Positions 48,129 through 59,551 of a stretch of 64,000 nucleotides of DNA are shown piece by piece. Origin of the DNA: Colias croceus (taxonomy: Eukaryota; Arthropoda; Insecta; Lepidoptera; Pieridae). Each line of letters starts with the position of its first letter. Within the stretch, counting starts at the first letter, position 1. The notes beneath the pieces are model-generated. The model worked only from the letters and a program-made list of their open reading frames with translations, did no database searches and had not been told where the DNA came from. The position numbers and the translations under genes are program-made. The DNA lies in the NCBI RefSeq assembly GCF_905220415.1, contig NC_059564.1, positions 2,616,501-2,680,500 of the forward strand, in the 5' to 3' direction.

Positions 48129-49790
48129 CAACACATTTGGTTTCAAAAATCGAGATGCAATAACTTCTACAGATAATATAACCAAGTACAACAATTCTTA
48201 TAAGTAATTGCAGTTCTCTAGATTCACACATTTTAAGTTTGTAATAAAATGTTAAATTAAAATGGTAAGGTACTTCGTTTCCACATTTTGGCATTTCTGA
48301 TCAATTCGTTCTTAATTAATTATTATTGTTTATTATCATAAGGGAAAAAGTACATTACTACATTTAAAAACAGAACCAACATAACATTTTTCGTGTTTTA
48401 CGAAGTTTTTACGATTTTTTTTCTTCATGGCAAGAAGAATGTATAAATTTGCCAGTATCAAGTATGTAAGTCAATTTATTTTTAATCAATTGCGTATATG
48501 TTGTCTATGCACAACAGAGGCAATTAAACGTGAAAATCGGATCAGATCAAATACCTACATAACATTTTTGTTATTTTTGTATTTGTTTAATTTTTTGTAT
48601 TTAAAGTATAGGAAGAGAAATGAAAAACGAAATTTATTGTTTTTTATTTATTTTGGGAATAAATGGAGATGTATAGCTGCAGCCCGTGCCGTTACTGTCA
48701 ATAAAGGGCGGGAAACGAAACGTCACTTTATAACCTATATATCACAAAAATATAAAATTATCATAACCTAAAAACACTTATTTAAAATTTGAAAACTATA
48801 TTATAACAGGTAACAGATAAACTCATCACTATGCTTGCAAAAAGGTACGAAATGAAACAATTATACATAATATATTATTTATAAGAGTAAATAAAAATAA
48901 AATAAAAGTTTTACAATTTATTTGTCCCAAATTAATGCGAGATTTTTATAATTAATTTTAAACCGTAAGCCCAATAAAATCCCTTTCACAAAAAAAATGC
49001 AATTTCATCACAACGGGTAGCAACATTTCACCGTTGTTATAAGATATTTTCATATTATAATCACAAATTATGTAACCTACATACAAATGCTTATTTATTT
49101 TACAAAAAAAGCACACTAAAGCTCCACAACATGGTTACTATCAATGTAAAGAATATTTTGAAGTGTTACAGTAAAGAATCGACTCGTATTACATAAATAC
49201 ATTAACAGTGAACACTTATAATTTAAGGCATATTTGTACTTATTAAGTGATTGAAAGAATAAAAACAGATACAATTTTCCTACGGATAGACGGAAAAATA
49301 AAAGGTTAGGTACAGAACAGAAACGCAATAATTTACTCTGAAGAAAAAAGGCACAATTGGTGCGATTTTTCATTCATTTTTTTTTTCATTTTTTTATGTC
49401 ATAGCTACTGTCAAAATGACAGTTCACGCATAAGATCTCTTATTTTATATGCTACATAGAGCAAAATATAGGGAAGTGATTAAAAAAAATAATTAATAGC
49501 CACTACTTCAAAATTTACTTATTTCCAATTGACTTTTATACGATAATAATGAATAATGAGGTACGTCTTTTTGACAAGTTGGATAAAAACGGAATGTTGC
49601 TACTAATAGCCCTAACACAAGTATATTAGTTAAAATAGTATAAGGGCCTAAATAATGATATTTTTGATAATCCAAACAATGAGTTTAGCACGTATGAATC
49701 ACATTATGGAATCCGTTGACACCTGTAAAGGGAAATTGATTATAATTAAAAAAATTATATATTTTCAACAAAAATAGGAGAAAATATTAC
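48129..49790. other. Intergenic, no gene seen
   Basis: Long AT-rich stretch with open frames of up to about 110 codons (48427-48771) whose composition is Lys/Phe/Leu-rich and has no recognisable domain; I do not regard them as genes. Confidence 0.4.
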
Positions 49791-49799
49791 TATTCAATT

Positions 49800-50140
49800 C
49801 TGACTCTTATCACATAAACATTAAGAGCGATTATCGTCCACACAAACCAAAACATTTTCATACAATTTTAAACCTTATTACATACTCACTAAGAGCTATT
49901 ATCCTCTACAAAACATTTCTACACAATTTTGAACCTTAATACATAACAACTAAGAGCGACTTTGCTCTACACAAACCAAAAGATTTTCATTCAATTCTGA
50001 CTCTTATTACTTGCTCACTAAGATCGAATATACTCCACACTTTTAAACCCTGTTGCATAGTAATTAAGAGCGATTTTGCTCCACACAAACCTAAACATTT
50101 TCATACAATTTTGAACCTTATTACATACCCACTAAGAGCG
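49800..50140. repeat. About five degenerate tandem units that include the ACBD5 stop codon region
   Basis: The unit of about 60-70 bp reads CTAAGAGCGATT, CTCCACACAAACC, AAACATTTTCATACAATTTT, GAACCTTATTACATA. CTAAGAGCGATT at 50132 is the reverse complement of the ACBD5 end (AAT CGC TCT TAG), so the last codons and stop of ACBD5 are the first unit and the 3' UTR is built from copies of it. Confidence 0.7.
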
Positions 50141-53100
50141 ATTCTTCCTCGCCATAAAGCGATATGCGATAAACGGCCAAACGACGACCAAAAACAATGT
50201 AGGTGGGCTCAGCTCTTGCCACGGCCAACGCCAGCTGCTTGATACTTGCTGTAAATTTAATAAAAAGTAATATTAGTATGATAAACTCCACTATTTAATG
50301 GATGTCATTATACATATAAACCTTCCTCTTGAATCACTCTGTCTATTTAAAAAACCACCGTTGCGTAGTTTCAAAGATTTAAGCATACAAAGGGACATAG
50401 GGAAATAGGGACAGAGAAAGCGATTTTGTTTTGAATATTATAAAGAGGAAAGGTTTGTAATTATGTATGTATGTATGGTTTTCACGCATAAACTACTGGA
50501 CCGATTTCAAAAATTCTTTCACCATTAGAAAGCTGTATCTTCACTGAACAACATAGGCTAGGTTTTATCCAGGAAATCCCATGGGAACGGGAACTATGCG
50601 GGTTTATCTTTGAAAACGCGGGCGAAGCCGCAGGCGGAAAGCTAGTATACTATATAGTGATGCTTAGATATTTTATTTAATATTTATCCTTATATGCGGC
50701 TTTTTGTATTACTTTTGTATATACTTACATCCAATATCCGCCTATCGCCTTCCACAGCTTTTCTCAACGCAGCTACATCAGCCTCCAACCGAGCGAGTGT
50801 ACCCGGTAGTTGTTCTAGCACTTTTAGATCTGCAAATCGAGAAATATTTAAGAATTATGTGTAAATATATTATTTTGTACATGACATTTTATAGTTTGTC
50901 TGCTAAATTTGAAGTATAATCGCATTATCAACAGGTTATATGTGGGGTATGTATTTTGTTTAAGTGTGTATAATTTTTAAGACTTATACTTGCAATCTTA
51001 TTATGATAAAAAAAATATACCGGCCGAATTGAGAACCTTCCCTTTTTTAAAGTCGGTTAATTAATAAGAAATAATTTTAACTCATTCTTCTACTACAAGT
51101 ACATTATTTACATTATTTTTATTTTTACATAATACATTCGTGCAATTCGTTATTATTATTCGTTATTCGGTCTTTCCTGATAAATTATGACATTTGATCA
51201 TGATATCATAACCAAAAATAATAAAATAAATACATACGTGTTAATTGCGAAGTGATTTGGTAAGCGTGTCCGTTGCTGAGTCTCGGCGCGCTGTGCGTTT
51301 GTATCGCTGGTTCGGGTTCCACCTGAGGGAAAAATATATTAATTTTATTATGCTGATGCAGTTAAAATAGTAGGTATTTCAGTTTTTTTTTTTGCAACAT
51401 AGACATACAGTTTAGTGCAAGTGATATACAGATATTTTTAGTGTGTGATTTCTCTCCATAAAATCATTTGTATGAGAATGTATTAAAAAATCATTAATAA
51501 GTGTCGCACAGACATCAATTTACATCCTACTATAATATTATGCGAATGTTTGTGAAGATGGATGTATATGAATATGTATGTGTTTGTATGTTTGTTACTC
51601 TATCACGCAAATACTGAATCGACTTCAATGAAATTTAGCACACATATAGAGCAGGTAATTTGGATTAACAAATTGGTTTTATCCCGGAAAACCTATGAGA
51701 ACGGAAACTATGTGGGTTTTTCTTTGAAAACGCGGACGATGCCGCAGGCGGAAAGCTAGTATACAATAACACACACATACACTCACACACACACAATAAA
51801 ATACTAAAGGTGTGTAACATGTGACATGCATATATATATATTATATACATAAATTTATATTTACAACCATTCACACACACACACTCTCTTATTACATACA
51901 CACTGTCCCTCCCACATACGCACACGTAACACATACGACACGGACACAGCGTGCGGCACACTAACATCGACGGTGTCAATGTACTCGTCCATCGACGTTC
52001 TCCATAGATTTTGAGATATTCGATGCAATACCAAAATATATCCCTAGACTTTGTTGATGTGTGTATTTCTAACTATTTATTATTAGTATTTTTTTGACGT
52101 GACAACGTTTTATAATTCGATAGAGCCGGCTGCACGCACGAAAAAACATGACTCATGCGGCGTTACCTCGCTCTGAGGCGTTCCATGTAAGGCTTGAAGT
52201 GCAAATGCATCTCCGATTTCCGAATTGTATGCTAAATAAATTAATAAATTATTCACACACACACACTCTCTCCCACACACACACACACACGCAACGTATA
52301 CGACACGGACACGTACAGCGTGCGGCACACCAACATCGACGGTGTCAATGTACTCGTCCTCCGAGTCGTGTCGTGTCCGCGACGCCGTCTCCTCCGGGAC
52401 GGGGGACGACGCGCCGCTCACTGAACGGGAATCTGGAATAAATTACGATATTACATTGAGATATACACTATGATATATAAAAGAGCTAGATACGTTACCC
52501 GCTCTCTATTTTGGCAAGAAAAAACTCAGGTAAGTGCCCGAGTTTCACTTAGTCACGCACCATTCAGCGTCGTGGCTGGACGTTCTTTTTGTATTTTAAT
52601 CGGCAGTTGTTATTACGAAGTACATGAGTGAGACATGTATTATGTCTCGTGCGTGAGAGTGAAAGAGAGAACAACTGTATTGGTGATAATGCGTTAGTAA
52701 GTAGGTATGTATTAATTACGCTGTTTTTTAGTGCAATGATGTTGGCGTATGCCGCGTCTACTAGTATAATAGGTCATTGGATATACATATGGAGACGACA
52801 CCGCCTACATCACTTATGTTCCGCTCAACATACGTCATATAGCGTAACTGCACGCTCATTTTTTATTTGTTTTAAAGTGAAACGCATCAAATATGCCTTC
52901 GTGTGTGTTACGATATTGCACAAATAATAAAAATAATACGGAAAAGTGCAAAGGAATAACTTTCATCGGTAAGTACCTACCTAGATAATAATTTTTAAAA
53001 CTTAGTTAGAGCAAAAAAATGGCGCACAGATTTTCTTCGTGGTGTCTCCTCCATACGTAGTAATATTATCTCAATGGGATATTATGAATATTTTGTTATG

Positions 53101-56100
53101 TAGGCGTCAATTTTTTCCTTGTGGGATTTAAATTCCAAACGATTAGGTTACTCTGACAGAAAATTTTCATTTTTTTTTTAATTTACCTATATCCTTATAA
53201 ATTTATAAAGAATAGAAATATTTCGATCACGAGGCGGGACTCGAACCCACATCCTTTCACGCCAATCCGGGGCGGATGCATAAACACATAAAATTAACAT
53301 AAAACTGAAAGAATAGAATAAATTCGCTCTGGCGGGTCACGTGTGGCTAAGATGGTCAAGCATACGCCCCGGATTGGCGTGAAAGAATGCGGGTTCGAGT
53401 CCCGCCTCGTGATCGAATTTTTACTATTCTTTATAAATTTATATGGGAGGTTTTTTAATTTTGTACACGTTTTCGTGTTTTACATTATTTTATTATTGTA
53501 AATATATGTTGTTGATATTGTTTTGTAGATTGGTAGGAACGCGGCTTTTATAAATCATTTGAATGCCATAAAACCAAAAATATCAAATTTAAATCTCCCA
53601 TAAACAAAAAGGAACTCACACATAGGCGAATTGTGTTGTGACTCGGATCTACATCTAGCCAGCACATCACCGGCTACCAACTGCAAATCAGCGCTGGGAA
53701 AGCCGTCGCCATCTTCGTTTATCGTGAGGAACGACGCTACGTCAGAGTTGTATGACATCGTTTCGATTATCTGTTGTAATAAGTAAAACGGTTAAATAAT
53801 TGTTTGATTGTGGAAATTAATGATTGTTTCACACGTGAAGAGATGAACAGAATTGTTGTTATTATAAAAAAATACTTCTTCTTGAATGCGAAAAACGCTC
53901 CATGATGATGATGATGATGACGAAGTAAAAAATTATGGAAAGTATCAAGATTGTTCCTCACACGTGAAGAAAGTATCAAGATTGTTCCTCACACGTGAAA
54001 AAGTAGACGGAATTGGTGTTATTATGAAAAAAATGCATTATAAAATGATCAAAATTGTTTCTTGAATACGAAAAACTACAATAATTGTGGTTGTTATGAA
54101 AAAATTTCAGTTAAATTTTTTTTTTAATAGGTGACAAAGGTTCAAACTGCTCTTAAATATGTATAGGAAATTTCCTTGTTCGCGATGCCATAGTTTTTGT
54201 TTAGCCTTTCAAATCTTTTAAAACAGGTTTTATCAATTACAACTATGTTACAGTATAACAGAAAAACTCGACAAAACGCACCTTGTGTAATTCTTCCACA
54301 TAAGCCTTCATTGCGTCTTCCTTTGACATGTTACCCAGTTTCATCCACGCCTCCCATTTTGCCCTGTAAAAATATATATAATATATCAATATATACAATA
54401 TTGTATTATCCACTAGCTGTTAGCAGCGACTTCGCTCGTAATTTTTCTATAAAAGCTCGTCGTCAAAGGAAATTTGATCGAGAATGTGATTTTTCATAGC
54501 GTTAAAAAAAGCCTATAGCACTCTCTAGCTTCCAAAATATCTCCATGCATAATTCTAAATTCAAATCTATGTAAACCGTATCGTTCAAAATTGCCTTAAA
54601 GCGTATCTGCCTGCTATTTGAATCCTGCGGGCATTTCATAAGAGGATAGGCTCGAATAAAACGGCTGATTTAACTAGATAGCTGTGACATATAAACCATG
54701 TCAACAATCATATACTTTATGCATTTAAATACAAAACTTGTATAATCGCATTAGCTATACAAATATAATAACAGTGTGTTTATTCGTTTTATTGTTACAA
54801 AGTCGCTACAAATGTTAATTTTACCTTATAATATCATCTTATTATCTTGACTAATGAGTTATTATCAACAAATATCACAATGCCATTACATTATCATATT
54901 TTGAGAATGTCAATGTATATTTAGAATATCGTTATCTGTTAAAGTAAAAATACATGGTATTCCCTCATATTCATTTATAAAACAGACGATATTTTTAGTT
55001 TACAATAAATATACTGAGAAATATACCTATAATATATTTCTGATAATTCGATTCTAAGCGTTTATAATTCAAAACCACTGTTTATAAATACATTCTTTAC
55101 CATAGGTATAATATTACAAAGCTGAAGAGTTTGTTTCTTTGTTTGAACGCGCTAATCTCAGGAAATACGGCCCGATTTGAAAAATTCTTTCGGTGTTAGA
55201 TAGCCCATTTATCGAGGAAGGCTATAGGCTATATATCATCACGCTAAGACCAACAGGAGCGGAGCAATGCGGGTGAAACCGCGGAGCACAGCTAGTAATT
55301 CAATAAGATTATCCTAGCCACCTATTTCCTTAAAGAAAATCTTTGAAACTGATGTATTCATAATACATCTGCCCATTACCCTACTAGTAGTAGGGATTTT
55401 GGGATTTACTCGAGCGCGTCAGATTACTATTAGGGACGGTACCTTAGCTATTCATTAGTACCTCTAGTCAATATGAGCAGTTATGGTTGGTGGGTGCGCT
55501 CAGGGGCCCCGCTGGAAAATTTGAATAATCCATAATTCCCTAAGGTTGAGCTCGAATCGTCAGATTAGCGAAATGGGGACTTCTTATATTGTAATTAACC
55601 CCCCCAGATATTAATCTGACGCGCTCGAATAATATTACTTTAATTTTTTACCCTTTCTTCATAGCGATTAAATCGCCACTTTAATCGTCAGATTAACGTA
55701 TACTTTTTTTCAGTGACGTCCTGGAGCATGCAAAATATCAATATCTAACGCGCTTGAGTATTTCCAAGCCATTTTTTTTCTTTTTTAAATTAAAAAAAAT
55801 CAAAAAACCCTTCCCCACCGCTAAAAGTGAAAACATTATAGGACCTTTTTTTCTCGCTATGGTCTAATCTACCAATTCTAATAAGTTCCCGTGACGCTCG
55901 AGTAAATCCACATTTAGCATCCTGGGCTCCCCTACTATAGGGAACATCGGACGTCACTTTTATCTTCTATAATATAAAAATGAATCCCAAAATGTGTTGG
56001 TAAGCGCATAACTTTTTTATAATATTCCTTAAAGTTCGAGGATGGTTCTTATGTAGAGAAAACGTGAATATGTACCACGGGCGAAGCCGGGGCGGACCGC

Positions 56101-56837
56101 TAGTAATAATATAATATTATAAAGAGGAAAACTTTGTTTGTTTGATTGTAATGAATAGGCTCATAAACTAATGGACCGATTTTAAAAATTCTTTCAACAT
56201 TCGAAAGCTACATTATCCACGAGTGATATAGGTTTTATCCAGGAAATCCCACGGGAATGGGAACTATGTGGGTTTTTCTTTGAAAACGCGGGCGAAGCCG
56301 CAGGCGGAAAGCTAGTTTGAAATGAAATGAATTACGTTTATTATGGATACGTAAAAAGATACAAATAAAATGAAACAGGAAACTTTAATCTAACTTAAAT
56401 ATATGTACATATGTCACAAAAGGCCTGCCACTCAGTGTAATACACTGATTTTCAGTGGTTGCCTTAGGATGCCTTGCTGACAGTGGATGTATTTTTTGCT
56501 CAACTGCAGTATACGGTTATTAAAAAAAAATATTATAATATATATGTATACTTAATAATAAAATTTATACTTACTTAGTGAATAAATAATATTACACCTT
56601 AACTTAGTATTTTTTATAATAAATAAACAAACAAGATTGGGGATCCCCACTCCCATCATCCCCATAGTCAACCTCCCCACTCCCATCCTCCCCACTCCCC
56701 ACAGCCATCCAGTTTATATACATACCTGTTTATGACATCCCAAAAACCTGGCTTGGGCTTCGTGCATGTGCCCTCTGTGCCCTGTTTGAAGTAGCTGTAG
56801 AACTTTAGCATCATCTCATTGCTGGGCTGGTACGACC
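50132..56837 (-). CDS. ACBD5: ACBD5-type acyl-CoA-binding tail-anchored protein, 5' exon missing
   Basis: Peroxisomal membrane protein that binds very-long-chain acyl-CoA and, in vertebrates, tethers peroxisomes to the ER through VAP. Exons (minus): 56726-56837, 54282-54363, 53620-53770, 52335-52432, 51238-51322, 50729-50829, 50132-50248; phases agree throughout (746 nt). The acyl-CoA-binding domain reads SYQPSNEMMLKFYSYFKQ, CTKPKPGFWDVINR, AKWEAWMKLGNMSKEDAMKA. Next comes IIETM, an acidic SEDEYIDTVD stretch that fits an FFAT motif (E-Y-x-D-T-x-D, compare EFCDSME in human ACBD5), a coiled coil (LEQLPGTLARLEADVAALRK), and a C-terminal helix TLFLVVVWPFIAY followed by RFMARKNRS, a basic tail fitting a tail anchor. 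The first exon (start and first helix) should join with one overhanging base. I could not find it up to 64000, so the gene probably extends beyond the window. Confidence 0.9.
50435..50646 (+). mobile_element. Helitron-like element (AAAGAGGAAA family)
   Basis: AATATTATAAAGAGGAAAGG with (TGTA)n and a GGAAAGCTAGT end. A 50313-50430 fragment of another Helitron-like copy lies directly upstream. Confidence 0.65.
51013..51062 (+). repeat. Right-end fragment of the AACCGACTTCAAA element
   Basis: ATATACCGGCCGAATTGAGA and AAAGTCGGTTAATTAA match the right end of 3711-3960. Confidence 0.5.
51528..51760 (+). mobile_element. Helitron-like element
   Basis: TACTATAATATTATGCGAATG, GAAGATGGATGTATATG, end GCCGCAGGCGGAAAGCTAGT. 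It contains a (TGTA)n tract. Confidence 0.6.
51762..51960. repeat. CA/TA microsatellite block
   Basis: ACACACACATACACTCACAC, TATATATATATTATATA and CACACACACACTCTC tracts next to the duplicated exon edge. Confidence 0.6.
51890..51991 (-). pseudogene. Duplicate of an ACBD5 exon edge and adjacent intron
   Basis: The 24 nt GACGAGTACATTGACACCGT...GAT that encode DEYIDTVD, plus about 70 nt of the intron behind (GTGTGCCGCACGCTGT, a CACAC tract), occur here as well as at 52258-52358. The copy lies downstream in the same intron. Its donor (GAT|GTTAGT) is arguably better than the real one (GAT|GTTGGT), but I see no acceptor that would make it an in-frame exon. Confidence 0.75.
52893..52968 (+). pseudogene. 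Orphan THAP-domain first exon, opposite strand to ACBD5
   Basis: ATG followed by PSCVLRYCTNNKNN and KCKGITFI, then G|GTAAGTACC, a strong donor. This is the N-terminus of a C2CH THAP zinc finger (MPxC..xC......GxxFHxFP), with both first cysteines, split at the intron position common in THAP genes. No following exon with the H, AVPTIF box or DNA-binding remainder was found downstream on the plus strand. It may be part of a THAP-type transposon or a small gene whose other exons were lost. Confidence 0.6.
53197..53443. repeat. Long inverted repeat made of two tRNA-like (SINE) arms
   Basis: Arms of 79 bp (53197-53275 and 53365-53443) are nearly perfect complements around an 89-bp loop. Each arm carries GGTTCGAGTCC, a box B, in GGCGTGAAAG..GGGTTCGAGTCCCGCC. 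The plus arm continues upstream with GGCTAAGATGGTCAAGC, a box-A-like word. Two SINE copies in opposite orientation, or a fold-back element. Located in ACBD5 intron. Confidence 0.7.
53880..54110. repeat. Short direct repeats, ACACGTGAA units
   Basis: AAGTATCAAGATTGTTCCTC then ACACGTGAA appears twice in direct tandem (about 53940-54000), with weaker units on both sides. An ATG(ATG)n run sits at 53905. Confidence 0.55.
54540..55080. other. ACBD5 intron, nothing seen
   Basis: AT-rich, no exon, RNA gene or bounded repeat. A worn CTAGCTGTTAGCAGCGACTTCGC Helitron-like 3' end lies just before it near 54413. Confidence 0.35.
55107..55296 (+). mobile_element. Helitron-like element (GAAGAGTTTG family)
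   Basis: ATAATATTACAAAGCTGAAG at the start and GCGGAGCACAGCTAGT at the end; full length. Confidence 0.65.
55383..55945. mobile_element. Element with CCCTACTA...GATTTACTCGAGCG inverted ends
   Basis: The left end (CCCTACTAGTAGTAGGG, GATTTACTCGAGCGCGTC) and right end (CTCGAGTAAATCCACATTT, CTCCCCTACTATAGGG) are imperfect inverted repeats. GTCAGATTA or its complement recurs at least four times inside. No coding capacity. Unknown DNA-transposon class. Confidence 0.55.
55968..56104 (+). mobile_element. Helitron-like element (ATGAATCCCAAAATG family)
   Basis: AAAAATGAATCCCAAAATGTG to GGGGCGGACCGCTAGT. Directly followed by another copy at 56110. Confidence 0.6.
56110..56316 (+). mobile_element. Helitron-like element (AAAGAGGAAA family)
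   Basis: ATAATATTATAAAGAGGAAA to GCCGCAGGCGGAAAGCTAGT; close to 592-816. Confidence 0.65.
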
Positions 56838-57172
56838 CTGAAAATAGAAACGACTTTTGTTATGTTTGATCTTCAGAGTCATGCCCTAGAATCTGATTAT
56901 AGTCGGAAATGCTGATTTCAGAAGTACGAAAAAAACATGACAAGTTTGTAGTATACATATACAAATTATTATTTGCCACTTCATAATTTATTTTTTGGCT
57001 GAAAAACATTCTACATTTTGTGTATAGTTTGCCCATTATAAGTTTTTTCACAGGCCGTTTTTGGAATTCATGGTCGAAGCTTTACGTAGACTCCAGATAT
57101 AAGTAAAATTATTAGTTTCCCGTCTGTTTTGACGTTATATTTCAATTAACCGATTAATTTACTAGCGTTTAA

Positions 57173-57322
57173 GAGCTAGCGCGCAAGAGCAACTTTTGTC
57201 TCCGCAACTATTTTGTCTCGCCCATCAACTCGTATGGGCTAGTAAGAAAGCGCGCGCACGTAGCGACGCAACTCCCCATAGAGTTGAGGAGAGAGACAAA
57301 ATAGTTGCCGAGACAATAGCTC
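57173..57322. mobile_element. MITE with long inverted ends and TAA target duplication (copy 3)
   Basis: GAGCTAGCGCGCAAGAGCAA at the left, TAA flanks at 57170-57172 and 57323-57325. The right arm lacks about 15 bp (GACAATAGCTC), and the central palindrome is inverted relative to the other copies. Confidence 0.7.
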
Positions 57323-57429
57323 TAAAGCAACGGTTTGAAGCGATACTATTGGTTATTTATAAACACATTCCTCGCTACACATCCTCGCACATTATTGGTG
57401 AAAAAGCACCCTAAACGGTTGGTCAAAAA

Positions 57430-58580
57430 TACCAGCTCTGATTCAATTATTATAGCAAAAGTTAATAAATTAAGATTACAAAAAGTTGAATACCCTATTG
57501 AGGTAGGTGATTATCCTAAACATGTTTTAACTACTTCTAATTGACGTCCATACTCTCGGGTTTTTTTATTTTACTCAATAAATTAGGCGCCAAATTTACT
57601 TGCAATGTAAATATAGTATGTATCCTATTAGTGGAGCAATAGCGTTTTAATGTGTATGTGAAATGTGCCACCAAGGTCGAATTACGTGTTCTAATGTTTT
57701 AGGTGAAGGCGGTATGGAACTTTCTAGATGTAAAATGAGGGTCTAGAATATAATAAAATGGAATAAATGTAGATGTAGCCGTCATCTGATTGAATCTGCT
57801 ATTTGATTGAATTCTTGATTATACAAAGGGACATAGGGACAGAGAAAGCGACTTTGTTTTATACTAAGTGACGAAGGCGTTTTTCACTCATCATACAAGC
57901 AATTTCCATAAAAATGACAATCTTAATTAAAAGTATCTTAGATCTATATTGCAGCTGTCTCAATCAGCTGAGCATTGGCCACATAATAATCTAGGAATTT
58001 GATTACAGAAAAATAATTTATAGTACCTATTCAAAAAAATATTTTAATTTCTGTTCCTTAATAAAACTCAAAAGTAACGATGAGATTTTCTTTCCTACCT
58101 TCACTTTGCTTAACTTTTTCATGACATGATTATGTGATAACATAGTTAATCATATTATTAGTAACTTTCTTATTTTAATGTGTGGTAATATTTCTATGAA
58201 TCAGATTATTTTTACCTATTTATTTGAAATCCTGCATCAAATAAATAGGTACAAAAATCATGACACGTGGGATACATTATAATTTAATGCCACAGCGAGA
58301 TAGTAATTTATATTTTATATACGTGTTATGTATTGATAAGATCATTGCAAACATTGTTATGATGTAGTAAGTACAATTGCATCAATAATATTTTTGAGTT
58401 TTAACAACATCAAAGGTCAGACGGCAATCGATACAGGAGTGCAATCGATCAAGGGTTATCACCTGATTTACCAAGTCAATATAAAAGTGTGATTAAAAGT
58501 ATGGACACAATATCTTTTAATCTATTCGTTTCGAAACATGTGTCACTTATAACGTCTTTGTTCCAAAAAACACAAGCAAT
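57430..58580. other. No gene seen; one Helitron-like scrap
   Basis: AT-rich. 57820-57875 matches the AAAGCGACTTTGTTTTATACT fragment of the 9167 family. An open stretch ending at 57544 (VNKLRLQKVEYPIEVGD) has no domain I recognise. Confidence 0.35.
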
Positions 58581-58590
58581 TTATTAAAAA

Positions 58591-58780
58591 ACTAGCGGTC
58601 CGCCCCGGCTTCGCCCGTGGTACATATTTCGCTATAAAACGTAGCCTATGTTCTTTCTCAGTGTCTAGAGATTGTCTGTGCCAAATTTCATCAAAATCGG
58701 TCCAGTAGTTTATGAGCCTATTCATTACAATCAAACAAACAAACAAATAAAGTTTTCCTCTTTATAATATTAGTGTAGAT
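58591..58780 (-). mobile_element. Helitron-like element, minus, chimeric ends
   Basis: ACTAGCGGTCCGCCCCGGC (3' end of the 33016 family) joined to AAACAAACAAATAAAGTTTT CC and TATAATATTAGTGTAGAT (5' end of the 592 family), so sub-families have exchanged ends. Confidence 0.6.
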
Positions 58781-58958
58781 AACTTGAACATTAAAATATC
58801 AGATCAATAAAATAATTTGAATAAACAAGAAAAGATCTCTCGAACAAGAAATATTTATTTACCTAACAAGATCGTTGAACTAGAAAATATAAACAAACTC
58901 TCTTATCTTTGTATTTATACGAAGAAGTTTATTTGTTTAATTTCATCTTTATAATATA

Positions 58959-59149
58959 ACTAGATTTCCGCCTGCGGCTTCGCCCGCGTTTTCAAAGAAA
59001 ATGGATAAAAACTAGCCTATATTACTCGTGGATAATGTAGCTTTCGTATGGTGAAAGAATTTTTAAAATCGGTCCAGTAGTTTATGAGCCTATTCATTAC
59101 AATCAAACAAACAAACAAAGTTTTCCTCTTTATAATATTAGTGTAGATG
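58959..59149 (-). mobile_element. Helitron-like element (AAAGAGGAAA family), minus
   Basis: ACTAGATTTCCGCCTGCGGC to CCTCTTTATAATATTAGTGT. Confidence 0.6.
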
Positions 59150-59551
59150 TAAATAAACATAGTGTACAATAATTACAAATCTTAAATTATGCATTTATCT
59201 ATTCCATATTCTCTCTGAACAGTTAAAATGTTACGGATTAATCTCTGATGAATTTATTATTTTGTTCGATTAAAAATCAAAAGTGACAACCCTTAAACGT
59301 TAGCCTTTACGAATTACGTCCAATCTTGCGTCCAATGAATAATAAACAACTGCGAAATGATTTATATTGGAATGGAAGTCACATGACTGCCTTATAAATG
59401 CAACTATTGGCAGACTATTGGTAAACTCCAGTAGCAAGTTATTCATTCATTCCTTAATTGATCGACTTTTCGAACAATGTTATAGGGGGGATATAAGGAT
59501 ATATATAATAGAAAGAGTACGGGTATAATATACTCTGGCGCGTAAAAAGCT

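Noticed and set aside
48427..48771. 114-codon open frame as a gene
   Set aside because: AT-driven Lys/Asn/Phe-rich translation without domain, leader, or splice context.
53363..53415. Possible tRNA gene (plus)
   Set aside because: Box B is perfect, but the rest does not close into a cloverleaf and a complementary copy lies 90 bp away; SINE-derived.
57040..57080. Candidate ACBD5 exon 1 with NSKNG on the minus strand
   Set aside because: No GT donor follows the AACGG, and upstream residues do not fit the family.
57335..57544. Open frame ending in VNKLRLQKVEYPIEVGD
   Set aside because: No domain recognised; short and without splice sites; kept only as a remark.
58080..58110. Candidate first exon of ACBD5 (minus, ending KLSKVK before GTAGGAAAG)
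   Set aside because: The residues do not match the acyl-CoA-binding N-terminus and the phase is not the one needed.
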